The translations under genes and the position numbers were made by a program. From Peterkaempfera bronchialis (lineage in GTDB: Bacteria; Actinomycetota; Actinomycetes; Streptomycetales; Streptomycetaceae): a DNA stretch of 64,000 nt. The stretch is taken from assembly GCF_003258605.2 (NCBI RefSeq), contig NZ_CP031264.1:2914001-2978000 (forward strand), read 5' to 3'. Below the pieces are notes generated by a model. The model did no database searches. It worked only from the letters and a program-made list of their open reading frames with translations, and was not told where the DNA came from. Below, one piece after another: positions 27,798 to 36,378 of the stretch. Each line of letters starts with the position of its first letter. The stretch's first letter is position 1.

Positions 27798-28649
27798 TCA
27801 GCCGGGCGCCCCCATCGCGTCGGCGAGCGCGTCCAGCAGGGCGACCAGGCCGGCCGGGCCGGCCACCACCAGGTCGGCGCGGTCGGCCAGCTCCCGGACG
27901 GGGGCTTCGCCGTCCTCGGTGGCGCTGCACACCAGCAGGCCGGGCACGCCCTCGCCGCGCAGCTTCTCCACGGCGGCATAGGCGGCCAGGTCGCCCAGGT
28001 CGTCGCCGGCGTAGAGCACCGCGTGGGCTCCCCGCTCATGCAGGAAGCCGGAGAGCGCGGCGCCCTTGTCGACGCCGGGCGGGCGCAGCTCCAGCACCAT
28101 CCGGCCGGGCTCGCCCACCAGGCCGTGCCGGTCGGCGAGGGCCAGCAGCGGGGCGCGCAGCTGCTCCAGGGCGGTGTCGGGGTCCTCGGTGCGGCGGGTG
28201 TGGACGGCGACCGAGCGGCCCTTGTCCTCCACCCAGGTGCCCTGCCAGGCGCCGATCCGGTCCAGGAAGCCGGGCAGTTCGGCGCGGACCGCCGCCACGC
28301 CGGGGTGGACCCGGGGGGCGCGTACCTCGCCGGTGACGGCGTCCCAGCGCTCGGCGCCGTAGTGGCCGAGGACCACCAGGTGCTCCAGTCCGGCCACGCC
28401 GGCGAAGCCGCCGTACCGCACCGCCACCCCGGCCGGGCGGCCGGTGACGATCGCGACCGCGCCCACCAGCGGGGCGAGCCGGGCGAGGGCGGCGACGGCG
28501 CCGGGGTGGGCGCGGGCCTGGTCGGGGTCGGGGACGATGGGGGCGAGGGTGCCGTCGAAGTCGAGGGCGACGACGGCGTGCGACGGGTCCGCGATCAGCG
28601 CGGCGAGACCCTTCGCACCGGCGGCAGTGGTCGGCTCGGGGATGCCCAT
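27798..28649 (-). CDS. otsB: Trehalose-phosphatase
   Basis: A HAD-family phosphatase converting trehalose 6-phosphate to trehalose, 283 residues from ATG 28649. The nucleophile motif is VALDFDGTLAPI near residue 33, motif II AIVTGRPAG near 76, then WVEDKGRSVAVHTR and the acidic AGDDLGDLAAY near 225. It is convergent with otsA rather than in operon, so the two steps can be regulated separately. Confidence 0.93.
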   Translation of the reverse strand: MGIPEPTTAAGAKGLAALIADPSHAVVALDFDGTLAPIVPDPDQARAHPGAVAALARLAPLVGAVAIVTGRPAGVAVRYGGFAGVAGLEHLVVLGHYGAERWDAVTGEVRAPRVHPGVAAVRAELPGFLDRIGAWQGTWVEDKGRSVAVHTRRTEDPDTALEQLRAPLLALADRHGLVGEPGRMVLELRPPGVDKGAALSGFLHERGAHAVLYAGDDLGDLAAYAAVEKLRGEGVPGLLVCSATEDGEAPVRELADRADLVVAGPAGLVALLDALADAMGAPG

Positions 28650-28711
28650 GCCGGCGACCCTACCCGGGGGCGGCCCGGCCCACGCCCGATGCGGCGGCGG
28701 CGGATCCGGGG

Positions 28712-28945
28712 TCAGCGGCGGCTGCGGCGGGCCTCGCGGATCCGGCGCAGCCGGTTCACCAGCACCGGGGCGTGGGCGAGGGCCTCGGGGCGGTCCAGCA
28801 GGCCGCCCAGCAGTTGGTAGTAGCGGGCCGGGGAGAGGCCGAGCCGCTCCCTGATGGCCTGCTCCTTGGCGCCGGGGGTGCGCCAGTACCGCCCTTCGAG
28901 GGCGAGGATGGCGCGGTCGCGGTCGCTGAGGGGTGAAGCGTCCAT
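28712..28945 (-). CDS. DUF3263 small helix-turn-helix-like protein
   Basis: A 77-residue protein with the DUF3263 pattern LSDRDRAILALEGRYWRTPG then KEQAIRERLGLSPARYYQLL, resembling a winged-helix or sigma-4-like fold. The C-terminus is basic (RRIREARRSRR), consistent with nucleic-acid binding. Conserved in actinobacteria and often near trehalose or cell-wall genes, but function unknown. It lies 62 bp upstream of otsB on the same strand and may be cotranscribed. Confidence 0.85.
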   Translation of the reverse strand: MDASPLSDRDRAILALEGRYWRTPGAKEQAIRERLGLSPARYYQLLGGLLDRPEALAHAPVLVNRLRRIREARRSRR

Positions 28946-29048
28946 CCGGGCCTCCTCCCGTTCCGACGATACGACCTGTCATTCTGCCCGCCGCCTGTGA
29001 CGCACTCTGCCACTGCCGGGCGGCGCGGGGCCGGGCTAGCCTCCGCGC

Positions 29049-29408
29049 ATGAGCATCGCACCACCGCTGAGCTTCGCCGTCCATGTCCCCGAGCTGGAAC
29101 TGGAGCCGGACCCGCTGCCGCCGGACCAGATCGTCTCCGGCAGTCCTGAGGTGTCGGGGAAGGTGCTGTGGGAGTCGCCGGACGGCCGGCTGGTCCGGGG
29201 GATCTGGCAGATCACCCCGGGGGTGGTGACCGACACCGAGGCCGATGAGCTCTTTGTGGTGGTCAGCGGCCGGGCCACCATCGAGGTGGAGGACGGGCCG
29301 GTGCTGGAGGTCGGGCCGGGTGACGCGGCGGTGCTGCGGGCCGGCGACCGGACCCGGTGGACGGTCCATGAGACGCTGCGCAAGGTGTACCAGATCACCC
29401 TGGAGTGA
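29049..29408 (+). CDS. Cupin-domain protein
   Basis: A 119-residue single-cupin protein. Motif 1 is degenerate (TDTEADELFVVVSGRATIEVEDG) with Glu retained, and motif 2 is PGDAAVLRAGDRTRWTVHETLRK with one His. Such proteins resemble the C-terminal cupin linked to amine or aldehyde oxidation, but the ligand here is not predictable. It is a single gene closed by a strong terminator shared with the convergent transporter operon. Confidence 0.85.
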   Translation: MSIAPPLSFAVHVPELELEPDPLPPDQIVSGSPEVSGKVLWESPDGRLVRGIWQITPGVVTDTEADELFVVVSGRATIEVEDGPVLEVGPGDAAVLRAGDRTRWTVHETLRKVYQITLE

Positions 29409-29412
29409 ACGG

Positions 29413-29446
29413 CCGTGCCGCCCCGGATCGGCCCGGGGCGGCACGG
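29413..29446. terminator. Bidirectional terminator, cupin / sugar transporter operon
   Basis: A perfect 14-bp stem CCGTGCCGCCCCGG and CCGGGGCGGCACGG between convergent genes. Confidence 0.88.
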
Positions 29447-29464
29447 TGGTGACGGAACGTCAGA

Positions 29465-30358
29465 TCACTTGACGGAGCCGGCGGTGAGGCCGGAGACGAC
29501 ATGGCGTTCGATGAAGGCGAAGAGGATGACCACCGGGACGATGGCGACCACGGACCCGGCGAAGAGGTAGTTCCACTGCACGGTGTAGTTGCCGACGAAG
29601 CTGTTGATGCCGACGGTGAGCGGCTGGCTGTCGGGGACCGTGGAGAGGGTCAGGCCCATCACGAACTCGTTCCAGGCCGCGATGAAGGTGAAGATCACGG
29701 CGGTGACGACGCCGGGCATGGCCAGCGGCAGGGTGACCCGGAAGAGCGCGCCGATCCGGCCGAGGCCGTCGATCATGGCGGCCTCCTCCAGCTCCACCGG
29801 GATGGAGCCGATGTAGGCGGTGAGGATCCAGATGGCGAAGGCGAGGTTGAAGGCGCCGTTGCAGAGGATCAGCGTCCAGACCGAGTTGAGCATGTCGAAC
29901 TGGTAGAACTCGCGGTACAGGCCCACCAGCAGCGAGGTCGGCTGGAACATCTGGGTGACCAGCACCAGCAGCAGGAAGACGGTGCGGCCACGGAACCGGG
30001 TGCGCGCCGTGTAGTAGGCGGCGGGCAGCGCCACCAGCAGCACCAGCAGCGTGGAGCCGCCGGCCACCAGCAGGGTGACCCTGAGGTTGGACCCGAGGTT
30101 GGACTCGCGCCAGACGTCGATCAGGTTGGACCACTGGAAGTGGCCCGGGAGGTAGGTGGCGTCGCGCAGTTCGCCCGCCGGGCGGACGGCGGTGACCACC
30201 ATCTCCAGGTACGGCAGCAGGAAGACGGCGGCCAGCAGCCAGGCCAGCCCGGCGATGATCACCGTACGGGGGCGGACGGTCCGCCGGGGCGCGCTGCCGG
30301 CGGCGGCCGGGGCGGACCGGCGGGCGGGGGTGGTGACGGTGGCGGCGGGGGTGCTCAT
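29465..30358 (-). CDS. Carbohydrate ABC transporter permease (MalG/DasC-like)
   Basis: The 297-residue inner-membrane permease has six predicted helices and the EAA loop EEAAMIDGLGRIGALFRVTLP near residue 195. The start ATG at 30358 overlaps the stop of the preceding permease (ATGA), so translation is coupled. The N-terminus is a long Ala/Pro-rich cytoplasmic tail. Together with the upstream permease and lipoprotein it forms a CUT1 sugar importer. No ATPase is encoded here; CUT1 systems of streptomycetes commonly share MsiK. Confidence 0.92.
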   Translation of the reverse strand: MSTPAATVTTPARRSAPAAAGSAPRRTVRPRTVIIAGLAWLLAAVFLLPYLEMVVTAVRPAGELRDATYLPGHFQWSNLIDVWRESNLGSNLRVTLLVAGGSTLLVLLVALPAAYYTARTRFRGRTVFLLLVLVTQMFQPTSLLVGLYREFYQFDMLNSVWTLILCNGAFNLAFAIWILTAYIGSIPVELEEAAMIDGLGRIGALFRVTLPLAMPGVVTAVIFTFIAAWNEFVMGLTLSTVPDSQPLTVGINSFVGNYTVQWNYLFAGSVVAIVPVVILFAFIERHVVSGLTAGSVK

Positions 30359-31263
30359 CGGTCCTCCTCCTGGTTCCAGCGGCTGACCCTGAGGAAGAGC
30401 AGCACCATGACGACGACCAGGGCGAAGTTGACCACCGACATCGCGGCGGACTCGCCCATGTCGGTGGACATCAGCTGGTACATGAAGACCGTGGTGGTGG
30501 CGGTGTCGCTGGCGGGGCCGCCCTGGGTCATCCCCCAGATGACGGGGAAGGAGTTGAAGACATTGATCAGGTTGATCACCACGCCGACCAGCAGCGCGGG
30601 CCGCAGCAGCGGCAGGGTGATCCGCAGATAGGTCTGCCAGCTGGAGGTGCCGTCGACCTTGGCCGCCTCGTACACCTCGCCGGGGACCGTCTGGAGTCCG
30701 GCCAGCAGGGTGTAGGTGGTGAAGGGCAGCGAGACGAAGACGGCCACGAACATCATCCACGGCCAGGCGGTGGCGGGGTCGCCCAGCCAGTCCCTGGGGT
30801 TGTCGATCAGGCCGAGGTCGGTCATCAGGGTGTTGAGGACGCCGGCCGTCTGGTTGAGCATCCACTTGAAGCCGATGGAGGTCATCAGCACGGAGGCCGC
30901 CCAGGGGGCGATCAGCGCCCAGCGGGTGATGCGGCGTCCGGGGAAGTTCTGGTTGAACAGCTGGGCCAGGGCGAGCGAGACCAGGATGGTCAGCCCGACC
31001 ACGACCAGCGTCCAGATCACCGTCCAGGTGAGGACATGGCCGAAGTCGGGCTCGTCGAAGAGCTTCCGGTACTTGTCGGTGCCGGCCGAGCCTCGGACGA
31101 AGCCGCTGGTGCTGATCTTCAGAAACGAGGTGCGGACCATCTCGTAGACGGGCCAGAGGACCACGATCAGGATCAGCAGTACGGCCGGGCCGATCCACGG
31201 CAGCGGGCCGAGCCTGGCGAGGCCGGGGCGGCGCCGGCCCGGCGAGGCGGTCTTGAGTGACAC
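30355..31263 (-). CDS. Carbohydrate ABC transporter permease (MalF/DasB-like)
   Basis: The 302-residue permease starts at GTG 31263, where VSLKTASPG opens a short basic tail before the first helix (IGPAVLLILIVVLWPVYEMV). The EAA loop is YEAAKVDGTSSWQTYLRITLP near 215. An intercistronic hairpin separates it from the binding-protein gene upstream, typical of sugar operons in which the lipoprotein is expressed in excess. Confidence 0.92.
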   Translation of the reverse strand: MSLKTASPGRRRPGLARLGPLPWIGPAVLLILIVVLWPVYEMVRTSFLKISTSGFVRGSAGTDKYRKLFDEPDFGHVLTWTVIWTLVVVGLTILVSLALAQLFNQNFPGRRITRWALIAPWAASVLMTSIGFKWMLNQTAGVLNTLMTDLGLIDNPRDWLGDPATAWPWMMFVAVFVSLPFTTYTLLAGLQTVPGEVYEAAKVDGTSSWQTYLRITLPLLRPALLVGVVINLINVFNSFPVIWGMTQGGPASDTATTTVFMYQLMSTDMGESAAMSVVNFALVVVMVLLFLRVSRWNQEEDR

Positions 31264-31335
31264 GGTGAATCTCCCGAGGTCCGGGGCTGTGCGGTGTCGG
31301 GGCAGAAAGGGGTGCGGGGGCGGGGCGCGGGACCG

Positions 31336-31364
31336 CCCCGGCGCCGAGTGTGCGGGCGCCGGGG
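31336..31364 (-). terminator. Intercistronic hairpin after the binding-protein gene
   Basis: CCCCGGCGCC and GGCGCCGGGG (10-bp perfect stem) in the 115-bp gap. It probably attenuates read-through into the permease genes or stabilises the binding-protein mRNA. Confidence 0.65.
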
Positions 31365-31378
31365 CCGGTCCTGGCCGA

Positions 31379-32656
31379 CTACTTGTCCGCGACCGCGTCC
31401 TCGGCCTTCTTCTGGAGGTCGCCCAGGACCTTCGCCGGGTCGTCCTTGATCGCGGTGCCGCCGCTCTTCTTGATCTCGGCGGAGACCGCGTCCCAGGCGG
31501 TGTCACCCAGGGGGTAGAAGGAGGCGTTCGGCAGCAGGGCGAAGAAGGGCTCCAGGTCCTTGTGGGTGCCGCTGCCGGTCATCGCCTGGAGGGTGTCCTT
31601 GGTGACCGGCATCAGGTTGTACATCTCGTCGAACTTCAGCGTGTTGTCCTTGGTGTACGCGAAGTCCAGGAACTTCTTGATCTCGTCCTGGTGGCCGTTC
31701 TTCTTGAAGGCCATCAGCCAGTCGGCGACACCGAGCGTGTTGGAGAGCGGGCCGGTCTTGCCGGGGATCGGCGCCACCCCGTAGTCGATGCCGCCGTCCT
31801 TGGCCATCTGGATCAGCGAGGGGTGGCCGTTGAGCATGCCGACCTTGCCCGCCGCGAAGTCCGCGAAGGCGGTCTTGCGGTCGGTGGTGGCCGGGTTGGC
31901 GTAGGTGAGGCCCGGGTCCACCAGGTTGGACTTCAGCCAGCTGAAGGTGTCGATGTTGGCCTGGCTGTTGATGGCGTACTTGCCCGCGGAGTCGGTCCAG
32001 CCGCCGCCGTTGCCCAGCTCCCACATCATGCCCTCGCCCTGGGCCTCCTCCGGGCCCAGCGGCAGGGCGTAGGGGGTGGCGGCGAGCTTCTTGTCCTTGA
32101 TGATCCGGGCGTCGGCCTTGACCTCGTCCCAGGTCTTCGGGGGCGCGGCAATCCCGGCCTGGGAGAAGATCTTCTTGTTGTAGAAGAAGGCGCGGGCGGA
32201 GGAGACGAACGGGATGCCGTACTGGGTGCCGTCGACCTGGCCGGCCTTGGCGAAGGTCTCCATGAAGTTGGCCTGGGTGTCCGCGGAGAGCACATCGGAC
32301 GCCTTGTAGAGCAGGTCGTCGGCGACCTTGTCGGCATAGCCGCCGGTCTGGAGGATGTCCGGCATATTGCCGCTCTGGATCATCGTCTTGACCTGCTTGT
32401 CGATGTCGTTCCAGTTGATGACCTGGACATCGACAGCGATCTTCGGGTTGGCCGCGTGGAAGCGCTTGGCGACGTCGTCCCAGTAGATCTTGGAAGCGTT
32501 GGTGGCCTTGTCGCCGTAGTCGGCGGCGACGAGCTTGAGGGTGACCGATCCGTCGGCCGACTTGCCGCCGCCCTTGTCCCCGCTGCTGCTACAGGACGTC
32601 AGCGCGAGCGCGCCGACCGCACAGATCGCCGAGAGGCTGACCACACGCCGGTTCAT
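31379..32656 (-). CDS. Sugar ABC transporter substrate-binding lipoprotein (aminosugar type inferred)
   Basis: A 425-residue lipoprotein with signal peptide and lipobox LTSC near residue 21. It is a family 1 solute-binding protein: VDVQVINWNDIDKQVKTMI near 80, MPDILQTGG near 100, KTWDEVKADARIIKD near 185. It starts the operon with the two permeases. A DasR-like box 82 bp upstream and divergent nagK/nagA suggest uptake of GlcNAc, chitobiose or a related aminosugar. The paralogous chitobiose DasA and GlcNAc NgcE are alternatives I cannot distinguish by eye. Confidence 0.9.
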   Translation of the reverse strand: MNRRVVSLSAICAVGALALTSCSSSGDKGGGKSADGSVTLKLVAADYGDKATNASKIYWDDVAKRFHAANPKIAVDVQVINWNDIDKQVKTMIQSGNMPDILQTGGYADKVADDLLYKASDVLSADTQANFMETFAKAGQVDGTQYGIPFVSSARAFFYNKKIFSQAGIAAPPKTWDEVKADARIIKDKKLAATPYALPLGPEEAQGEGMMWELGNGGGWTDSAGKYAINSQANIDTFSWLKSNLVDPGLTYANPATTDRKTAFADFAAGKVGMLNGHPSLIQMAKDGGIDYGVAPIPGKTGPLSNTLGVADWLMAFKKNGHQDEIKKFLDFAYTKDNTLKFDEMYNLMPVTKDTLQAMTGSGTHKDLEPFFALLPNASFYPLGDTAWDAVSAEIKKSGGTAIKDDPAKVLGDLQKKAEDAVADK

Positions 32657-32737
32657 GCAACTACCGCCTTTTTGCGCCTGCGGGCCCTTGTCCTGGCCAG
32701 GCCCGGTGTGTCGGCCAGCGTGCTCCCCGCACCTCGG

Positions 32738-32753
32738 AGAGGTCTACACCAGT
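32738..32753 (-). promoter_or_regulatory. DasR-like operator for the sugar transporter
   Basis: AGAGGTCTACACCAGT matches 14 of 16 positions of the DasR responsive element and lies 82 bp before the binding-protein start. Confidence 0.75.
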
Positions 32754-32847
32754 TATCGAATCGCTGAGCTTCATTGCATCCCGCGCAACGACCAATCGGG
32801 CATATCATGACAGACCGCCGACGCCTCGGCGAGTAGTCCACACGACA

Positions 32848-32863
32848 CCTGGACCAGACCAAT
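32848..32863 (+). promoter_or_regulatory. Second DasR-like half-degenerate box upstream of nagK
   Basis: CCTGGACCAGACCAAT matches about 12 of 16 positions, 6 bp before the stronger box at 32870. Confidence 0.5.
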
Positions 32864-32868
32864 TGCAT

Positions 32869-32884
32869 AACTGGACTAGACCTC
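32869..32884 (+). promoter_or_regulatory. DasR-like operator upstream of nagK-nagA
   Basis: ACTGGACTAGACCTCT matches 14 of 16 positions of the DasR element, including the CTAG centre, and sits 29 bp before the GTG of the kinase gene. Confidence 0.78.
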
Positions 32885-32912
32885 TCCTCCCTGGTCGGGA
32901 CAGACTGTCCCC

Positions 32913-33860
32913 GTGAACCACGTCATCGCACTCGATGTGGGCGGCACCGGCATGAAAGCCGCGCTGGTCGCCCTGGACGGCACGCCGCTGCACCAGGCAC
33001 GCCGCCCCACCGGCCGGGAACGCGGTCCGGACGCCGTCGTCGGCGCCATCCTCGGGCTCGCCGCCGAACTCGCCGAGGAGGGGATGGCCCGCTTCGGCAC
33101 CCCGCCCGCCGCCGCCGGCGTCGCGGTGCCCGGCACCATCGACGGGGCGAACGGCATCGCGGTCTTCTCCGCCAACCTCGGCTGGCGCGACGTCCCGCTG
33201 CGCCGGCTGCTCGGCGACCGGCTGGCCGCCCTGACCGGTACCGACTGCCCGGTCGCCCTGGGCCATGACGTCCGCTCCGGCGGCCTCGCCGAGGCCCGGA
33301 TCGGGGCGGGGCGGGGCGTCGACCGGTTCATCTTCATGGCGCTGGGCACCGGCATCGCCGGAGCCATCGGCATCGGCGGCCGGATCGAGGCGGGGGCGCA
33401 CGGCTACGGCGGCGAGATCGGCCATGTCGTGGTGCGCCCCGGCGGACCGGAGTGCGGCTGCGGCGCCCGTGGCTGCCTGGAGACCCTGGCGTCGGCCTCC
33501 GCCGTCAGCCGGGCCTGGGCAGCGGCCGTCGGCGACCCCGAGGCCGACGCCGCCGACTGCGCCCGCGCCGTCGAGGCGGGCGACGACCGGGCGGCCGCCA
33601 TCTGGCAGCAGGCGGTCGACGCCCTCGCCGACGGCATCATCATCTGCCAGAGCCTGCTCGACCCGTCGACGGTGATCATCGGCGGCGGACTGGCCGAGGC
33701 CGGTGACACGCTCTTCACCCCGCTTCACGCCGCGGTGGCGGAACGGATCACCTTCCAGGTGGCCCCGGCACTCGTACCGGCGATGCTCAAGGACAACGCC
33801 GCCTGCCTGGGCGCGGGTCTGCTCGCCTGGGACCTGCTCTCCCTGGAGGTGACCGCTTGA
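32913..33860 (+). CDS. nagK: ROK-family sugar kinase, probable N-acetylglucosamine kinase
   Basis: The 315-residue cytosolic kinase starts VNHVIALDVGGTGMKAAL with the phosphate-1 loop. The ROK zinc motif CGCGARGCLE lies near residue 185, preceded by GGEIGHVVV (catalytic-region ExGH). ROK kinases phosphorylate glucose or GlcNAc. Coupling to nagA (the next start overlaps its stop) and the DasR box favour GlcNAc, giving GlcNAc-6-P from non-PTS uptake or chitobiose breakdown. Confidence 0.88.
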   Translation: MNHVIALDVGGTGMKAALVALDGTPLHQARRPTGRERGPDAVVGAILGLAAELAEEGMARFGTPPAAAGVAVPGTIDGANGIAVFSANLGWRDVPLRRLLGDRLAALTGTDCPVALGHDVRSGGLAEARIGAGRGVDRFIFMALGTGIAGAIGIGGRIEAGAHGYGGEIGHVVVRPGGPECGCGARGCLETLASASAVSRAWAAAVGDPEADAADCARAVEAGDDRAAAIWQQAVDALADGIIICQSLLDPSTVIIGGGLAEAGDTLFTPLHAAVAERITFQVAPALVPAMLKDNAACLGAGLLAWDLLSLEVTA

Positions 33861-35056
33861 CCGCCCCCACCGCTCCTGCCACGGACCGCACCGTGCTCAC
33901 CGGGGCCCGGCTGGTGCTGCCCACCGGCGTTGTCGAGGGCGGCCTGCTGGCCGTCGAACGCGGCCGCATCGCCGCCGCCGGACCGGCCGGGCCGAGCCCG
34001 GTGCCCGGCGCGCTGGACCTCACCGGCCGCACGGTCGTCCCCGGCTTCGTGGACCTCCATGTGCACGGCGGCGGCGGGGCCTCGTACGCCTCCGGAGTCG
34101 CCGAGGAGGCGCTGACGGCCGCCCGCACCCACCTGGAGCACGGCACCACCACGACCATGGCGAGCACCGTCACCGGGGAGATCGAGGAGCTCTGCCGGCA
34201 GGCCGCGGTCCTCTCCGAGCTGGTGGAGGACGGCGTACTGGCCGGCATCCACTTCGAGGGGCCGTTCATCTCCCACCAGCGGTGCGGCGCCCACCGTCCG
34301 GACCTGCTGCGCGACCCGGACCCGGCGGTGGTCCGCAGGCTGGTCCACGCGGCGCGCGGCGCCGCCAGGATGGTCACCCTCGCCCCGGAGCTACCCGGCG
34401 GCCTGGAGTCCGTACGGCTCCTCGCCGACCTGGGCGTCATCGCCGCCGTCGGCCACACCGACGCCGACTACGCCACCACGCTGAAGGCGGTCGAGGCCGG
34501 CGCCACCGTGGCCACCCACCTCTTCAACGCCATGCCCGCCATCCACCACCGCGACCCCGGCCCGATCGTGGCCCTGCTGGAGGACGAGCGGGTCACCGTG
34601 GAGCTGGTCAACGACGGCGTCCATCTGCACTCCGCCGTCCTGCAACTGGCCTTCGGCGCGGCCGGTGCCTCCCGGGTCGCCCTGATCACCGACGCCATGG
34701 GAGCCGCCGGGATGGGCGACGGGCTCTACCCGCTGGGTCCGCTGGAGGTCCGGGTGGCGGGCGGGGTGGCCCGGCTGGTCGAGGGCGGCTCCATCGCCGG
34801 TTCCACCCTGACCCTGGACACCGCCTTCAAACGGGCCGTCACGGTCGGCGGCCTCTCGCTCACCGACGCGGTCCGGGCGCTCTCCGCCAACCCGGCCGCC
34901 CTGCTGGGCCTCTCCGCCGAGGTCGGCTCACTGGAGGCCGGGAAGTACGCCGACCTGGTGGTGCTGGACTCCGCGAGCCACGACCTGGTGGCGGTGATGC
35001 GGCGCGGTCGCTGGGTGACCGGCGCCGACCGGCTGACCCCGGCCCAGGTGGCCTGA
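33857..35056 (+). CDS. nagA: N-acetylglucosamine-6-phosphate deacetylase
   Basis: The 399-residue amidohydrolase makes glucosamine 6-phosphate and acetate. Metal and catalytic elements: FVDLHVHGGGG near residue 67, GIHFEGPFIS near 137, GHTDADY near 200, THLFNAMPAI near 222, NDGVHLH near 255 and LITDAMGAAG near 280. TTG is the start, overlapping the kinase stop, so translation is coupled. MurQ at 19437 produces the same substrate from recycled wall. Confidence 0.95.
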   Translation: MTAPTAPATDRTVLTGARLVLPTGVVEGGLLAVERGRIAAAGPAGPSPVPGALDLTGRTVVPGFVDLHVHGGGGASYASGVAEEALTAARTHLEHGTTTTMASTVTGEIEELCRQAAVLSELVEDGVLAGIHFEGPFISHQRCGAHRPDLLRDPDPAVVRRLVHAARGAARMVTLAPELPGGLESVRLLADLGVIAAVGHTDADYATTLKAVEAGATVATHLFNAMPAIHHRDPGPIVALLEDERVTVELVNDGVHLHSAVLQLAFGAAGASRVALITDAMGAAGMGDGLYPLGPLEVRVAGGVARLVEGGSIAGSTLTLDTAFKRAVTVGGLSLTDAVRALSANPAALLGLSAEVGSLEAGKYADLVVLDSASHDLVAVMRRGRWVTGADRLTPAQVA

Positions 35057-35071
35057 CGCACCGCCGGACGT

Positions 35072-35102
35072 CGGGCCCCCGGACAGACCGTCCGGGGACC
35101 CG
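35072..35102. terminator. Bidirectional terminator after nagA
   Basis: A 13-bp stem CGGGCCCCCGGAC with GTCCGGGGACCCG (one mismatch) between convergent nagA and the CBM-like gene. Confidence 0.8.
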
Positions 35103-35110
35103 ATCCGCCG

Positions 35111-36058
35111 TCAGCCAGGGAACACGCTGACCGACATCGGCGAGATGGCCACCTTGTCGACCAGCAGCCCCGCGCATCCGGGGTTGTCGCAGGTGACGAC
35201 TATGGTGTTGGCGCCCGCCTTGAGGTTCAGCCAGGAGTAGGAGGAGACCCAGGCCCGCTCCGGGTCGCTGGACTTGGCCCAGTTGGTGAGTTTGATCCCG
35301 CCGCCGTGCTGCTCGCCGTTGATGGAGACGGCAGCCTGGGCGTCGGCGCCCGGGTTGTCGTAGTGCACCCAGAACTTGTACTGACCGGCCGACGGCGGCT
35401 GCACCTTCCAGGTGAGGGCAGTGCCCTGCTGGAGCGTCACATACTTGCCGTCGCTGGACTTGGCACCCTGGATGCCGCTGCCCTGCGCGCCCCCCTGCAC
35501 CTGGAGTGACGAGGCGTCGGCGACCGGCTCGCTCGACGCACTGGGCGACGGGGACGCACTCGAATCCCCCGAGTCGCTGGCGGCGGCGCTCGGGGACTGC
35601 GAGGCCTGGCCCGCCGCGCCCTTGTCGCCCTTGTCGTCGTCGTTCATGAAGGCGAAGCTGGCGCCGATCACAATGGCGGCGACCACCGCGATGGCGCCGA
35701 AGACCAGACCACGGCTGCGCCCTCCGCCGCCCCGGCCCGCACCCCGGCCGCCGCCGTCGTGGCCGTCATAGCCGTCGTACCCGTCGGCGCCGGGCTGGGG
35801 GCGGGAGTGCTGGGCGTAGGGGGCGTGCTGATGCGGCACGGTCTGGCCGTAGGCGGGCTGCGCGGGCGGGCGCTGGCCGTACTGGGCCCGGCCCACCTGG
35901 GTCGGCTGGGCGTAGGAGGTACGCGGCACACCCGGCTGCTGGACGACCGTCGGGGCAGCCCCGTCCACGCCCTCGTTCCCGGCCCCGCCGCCCGAGGGGC
36001 GGTACAGGTAGCCGAACGGGTCGTCGTCCTCGGGTACACCGTTGCTGCCGGCCGTCAT
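35111..36058 (-). CDS. Membrane-anchored protein with C-terminal carbohydrate-binding-like (CBM35/6) domain
   Basis: The protein has 315 residues. A cytoplasmic Gln/Tyr/Pro-rich N-terminus (about 110 residues) precedes a single helix (LVFGAIAVVAAIVIGASFAF), a Ser/Pro-rich extracellular linker and a beta-sandwich of about 120 residues. The domain resembles CBM35/CBM6: DGKYVTLQQGTALTWKV, YKFWVHYDNPGADAQAAVSI, AWVSSYSWLNLKAGANTIVV and LLVDKVAIS. It could bind wall or extracellular polysaccharide. Its position next to nagA is suggestive but not proof of aminosugar binding. Confidence 0.8.
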   Translation of the reverse strand: MTAGSNGVPEDDDPFGYLYRPSGGGAGNEGVDGAAPTVVQQPGVPRTSYAQPTQVGRAQYGQRPPAQPAYGQTVPHQHAPYAQHSRPQPGADGYDGYDGHDGGGRGAGRGGGGRSRGLVFGAIAVVAAIVIGASFAFMNDDDKGDKGAAGQASQSPSAAASDSGDSSASPSPSASSEPVADASSLQVQGGAQGSGIQGAKSSDGKYVTLQQGTALTWKVQPPSAGQYKFWVHYDNPGADAQAAVSINGEQHGGGIKLTNWAKSSDPERAWVSSYSWLNLKAGANTIVVTCDNPGCAGLLVDKVAISPMSVSVFPG

Positions 36059-36332
36059 GCGGTCGTCAACTCCCTACTGCAAGTACGCCCCACCGCTGAT
36101 ACGACGCACGCCGAGGCCGAACGGTTCACCCGCGGAGAGGCCGGTGCGCGGCGGTCGGAGGACAGTCGGTGCGGCAGGCATGAGCACATGATCAATTTGC
36201 CCCGCGGCACCTGGCCGCGAGTCGAGAGGTAGGACACCCGTACCCGTGGCACCCTACCCCGGACGGGTGACAAGCACGAAAGCCCCCGTACGGCCCGAGA
36301 ATGCCCCGGACGGCGGCCACCGGGCTCCACGG

Positions 36333-36366
36333 CGCCGACTCCCCCGGCGGAGCGGGGGAGTCGGCG
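36333..36366 (-). terminator. Terminator downstream of the GGDEF gene
   Basis: A perfect 14-bp stem CGCCGACTCCCCCG and CGGGGGAGTCGGCG with a 6-base loop, 13 bp past the diguanylate cyclase stop. Confidence 0.85.
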
Positions 36367-36378
36367 GTTGGCGGTGGG

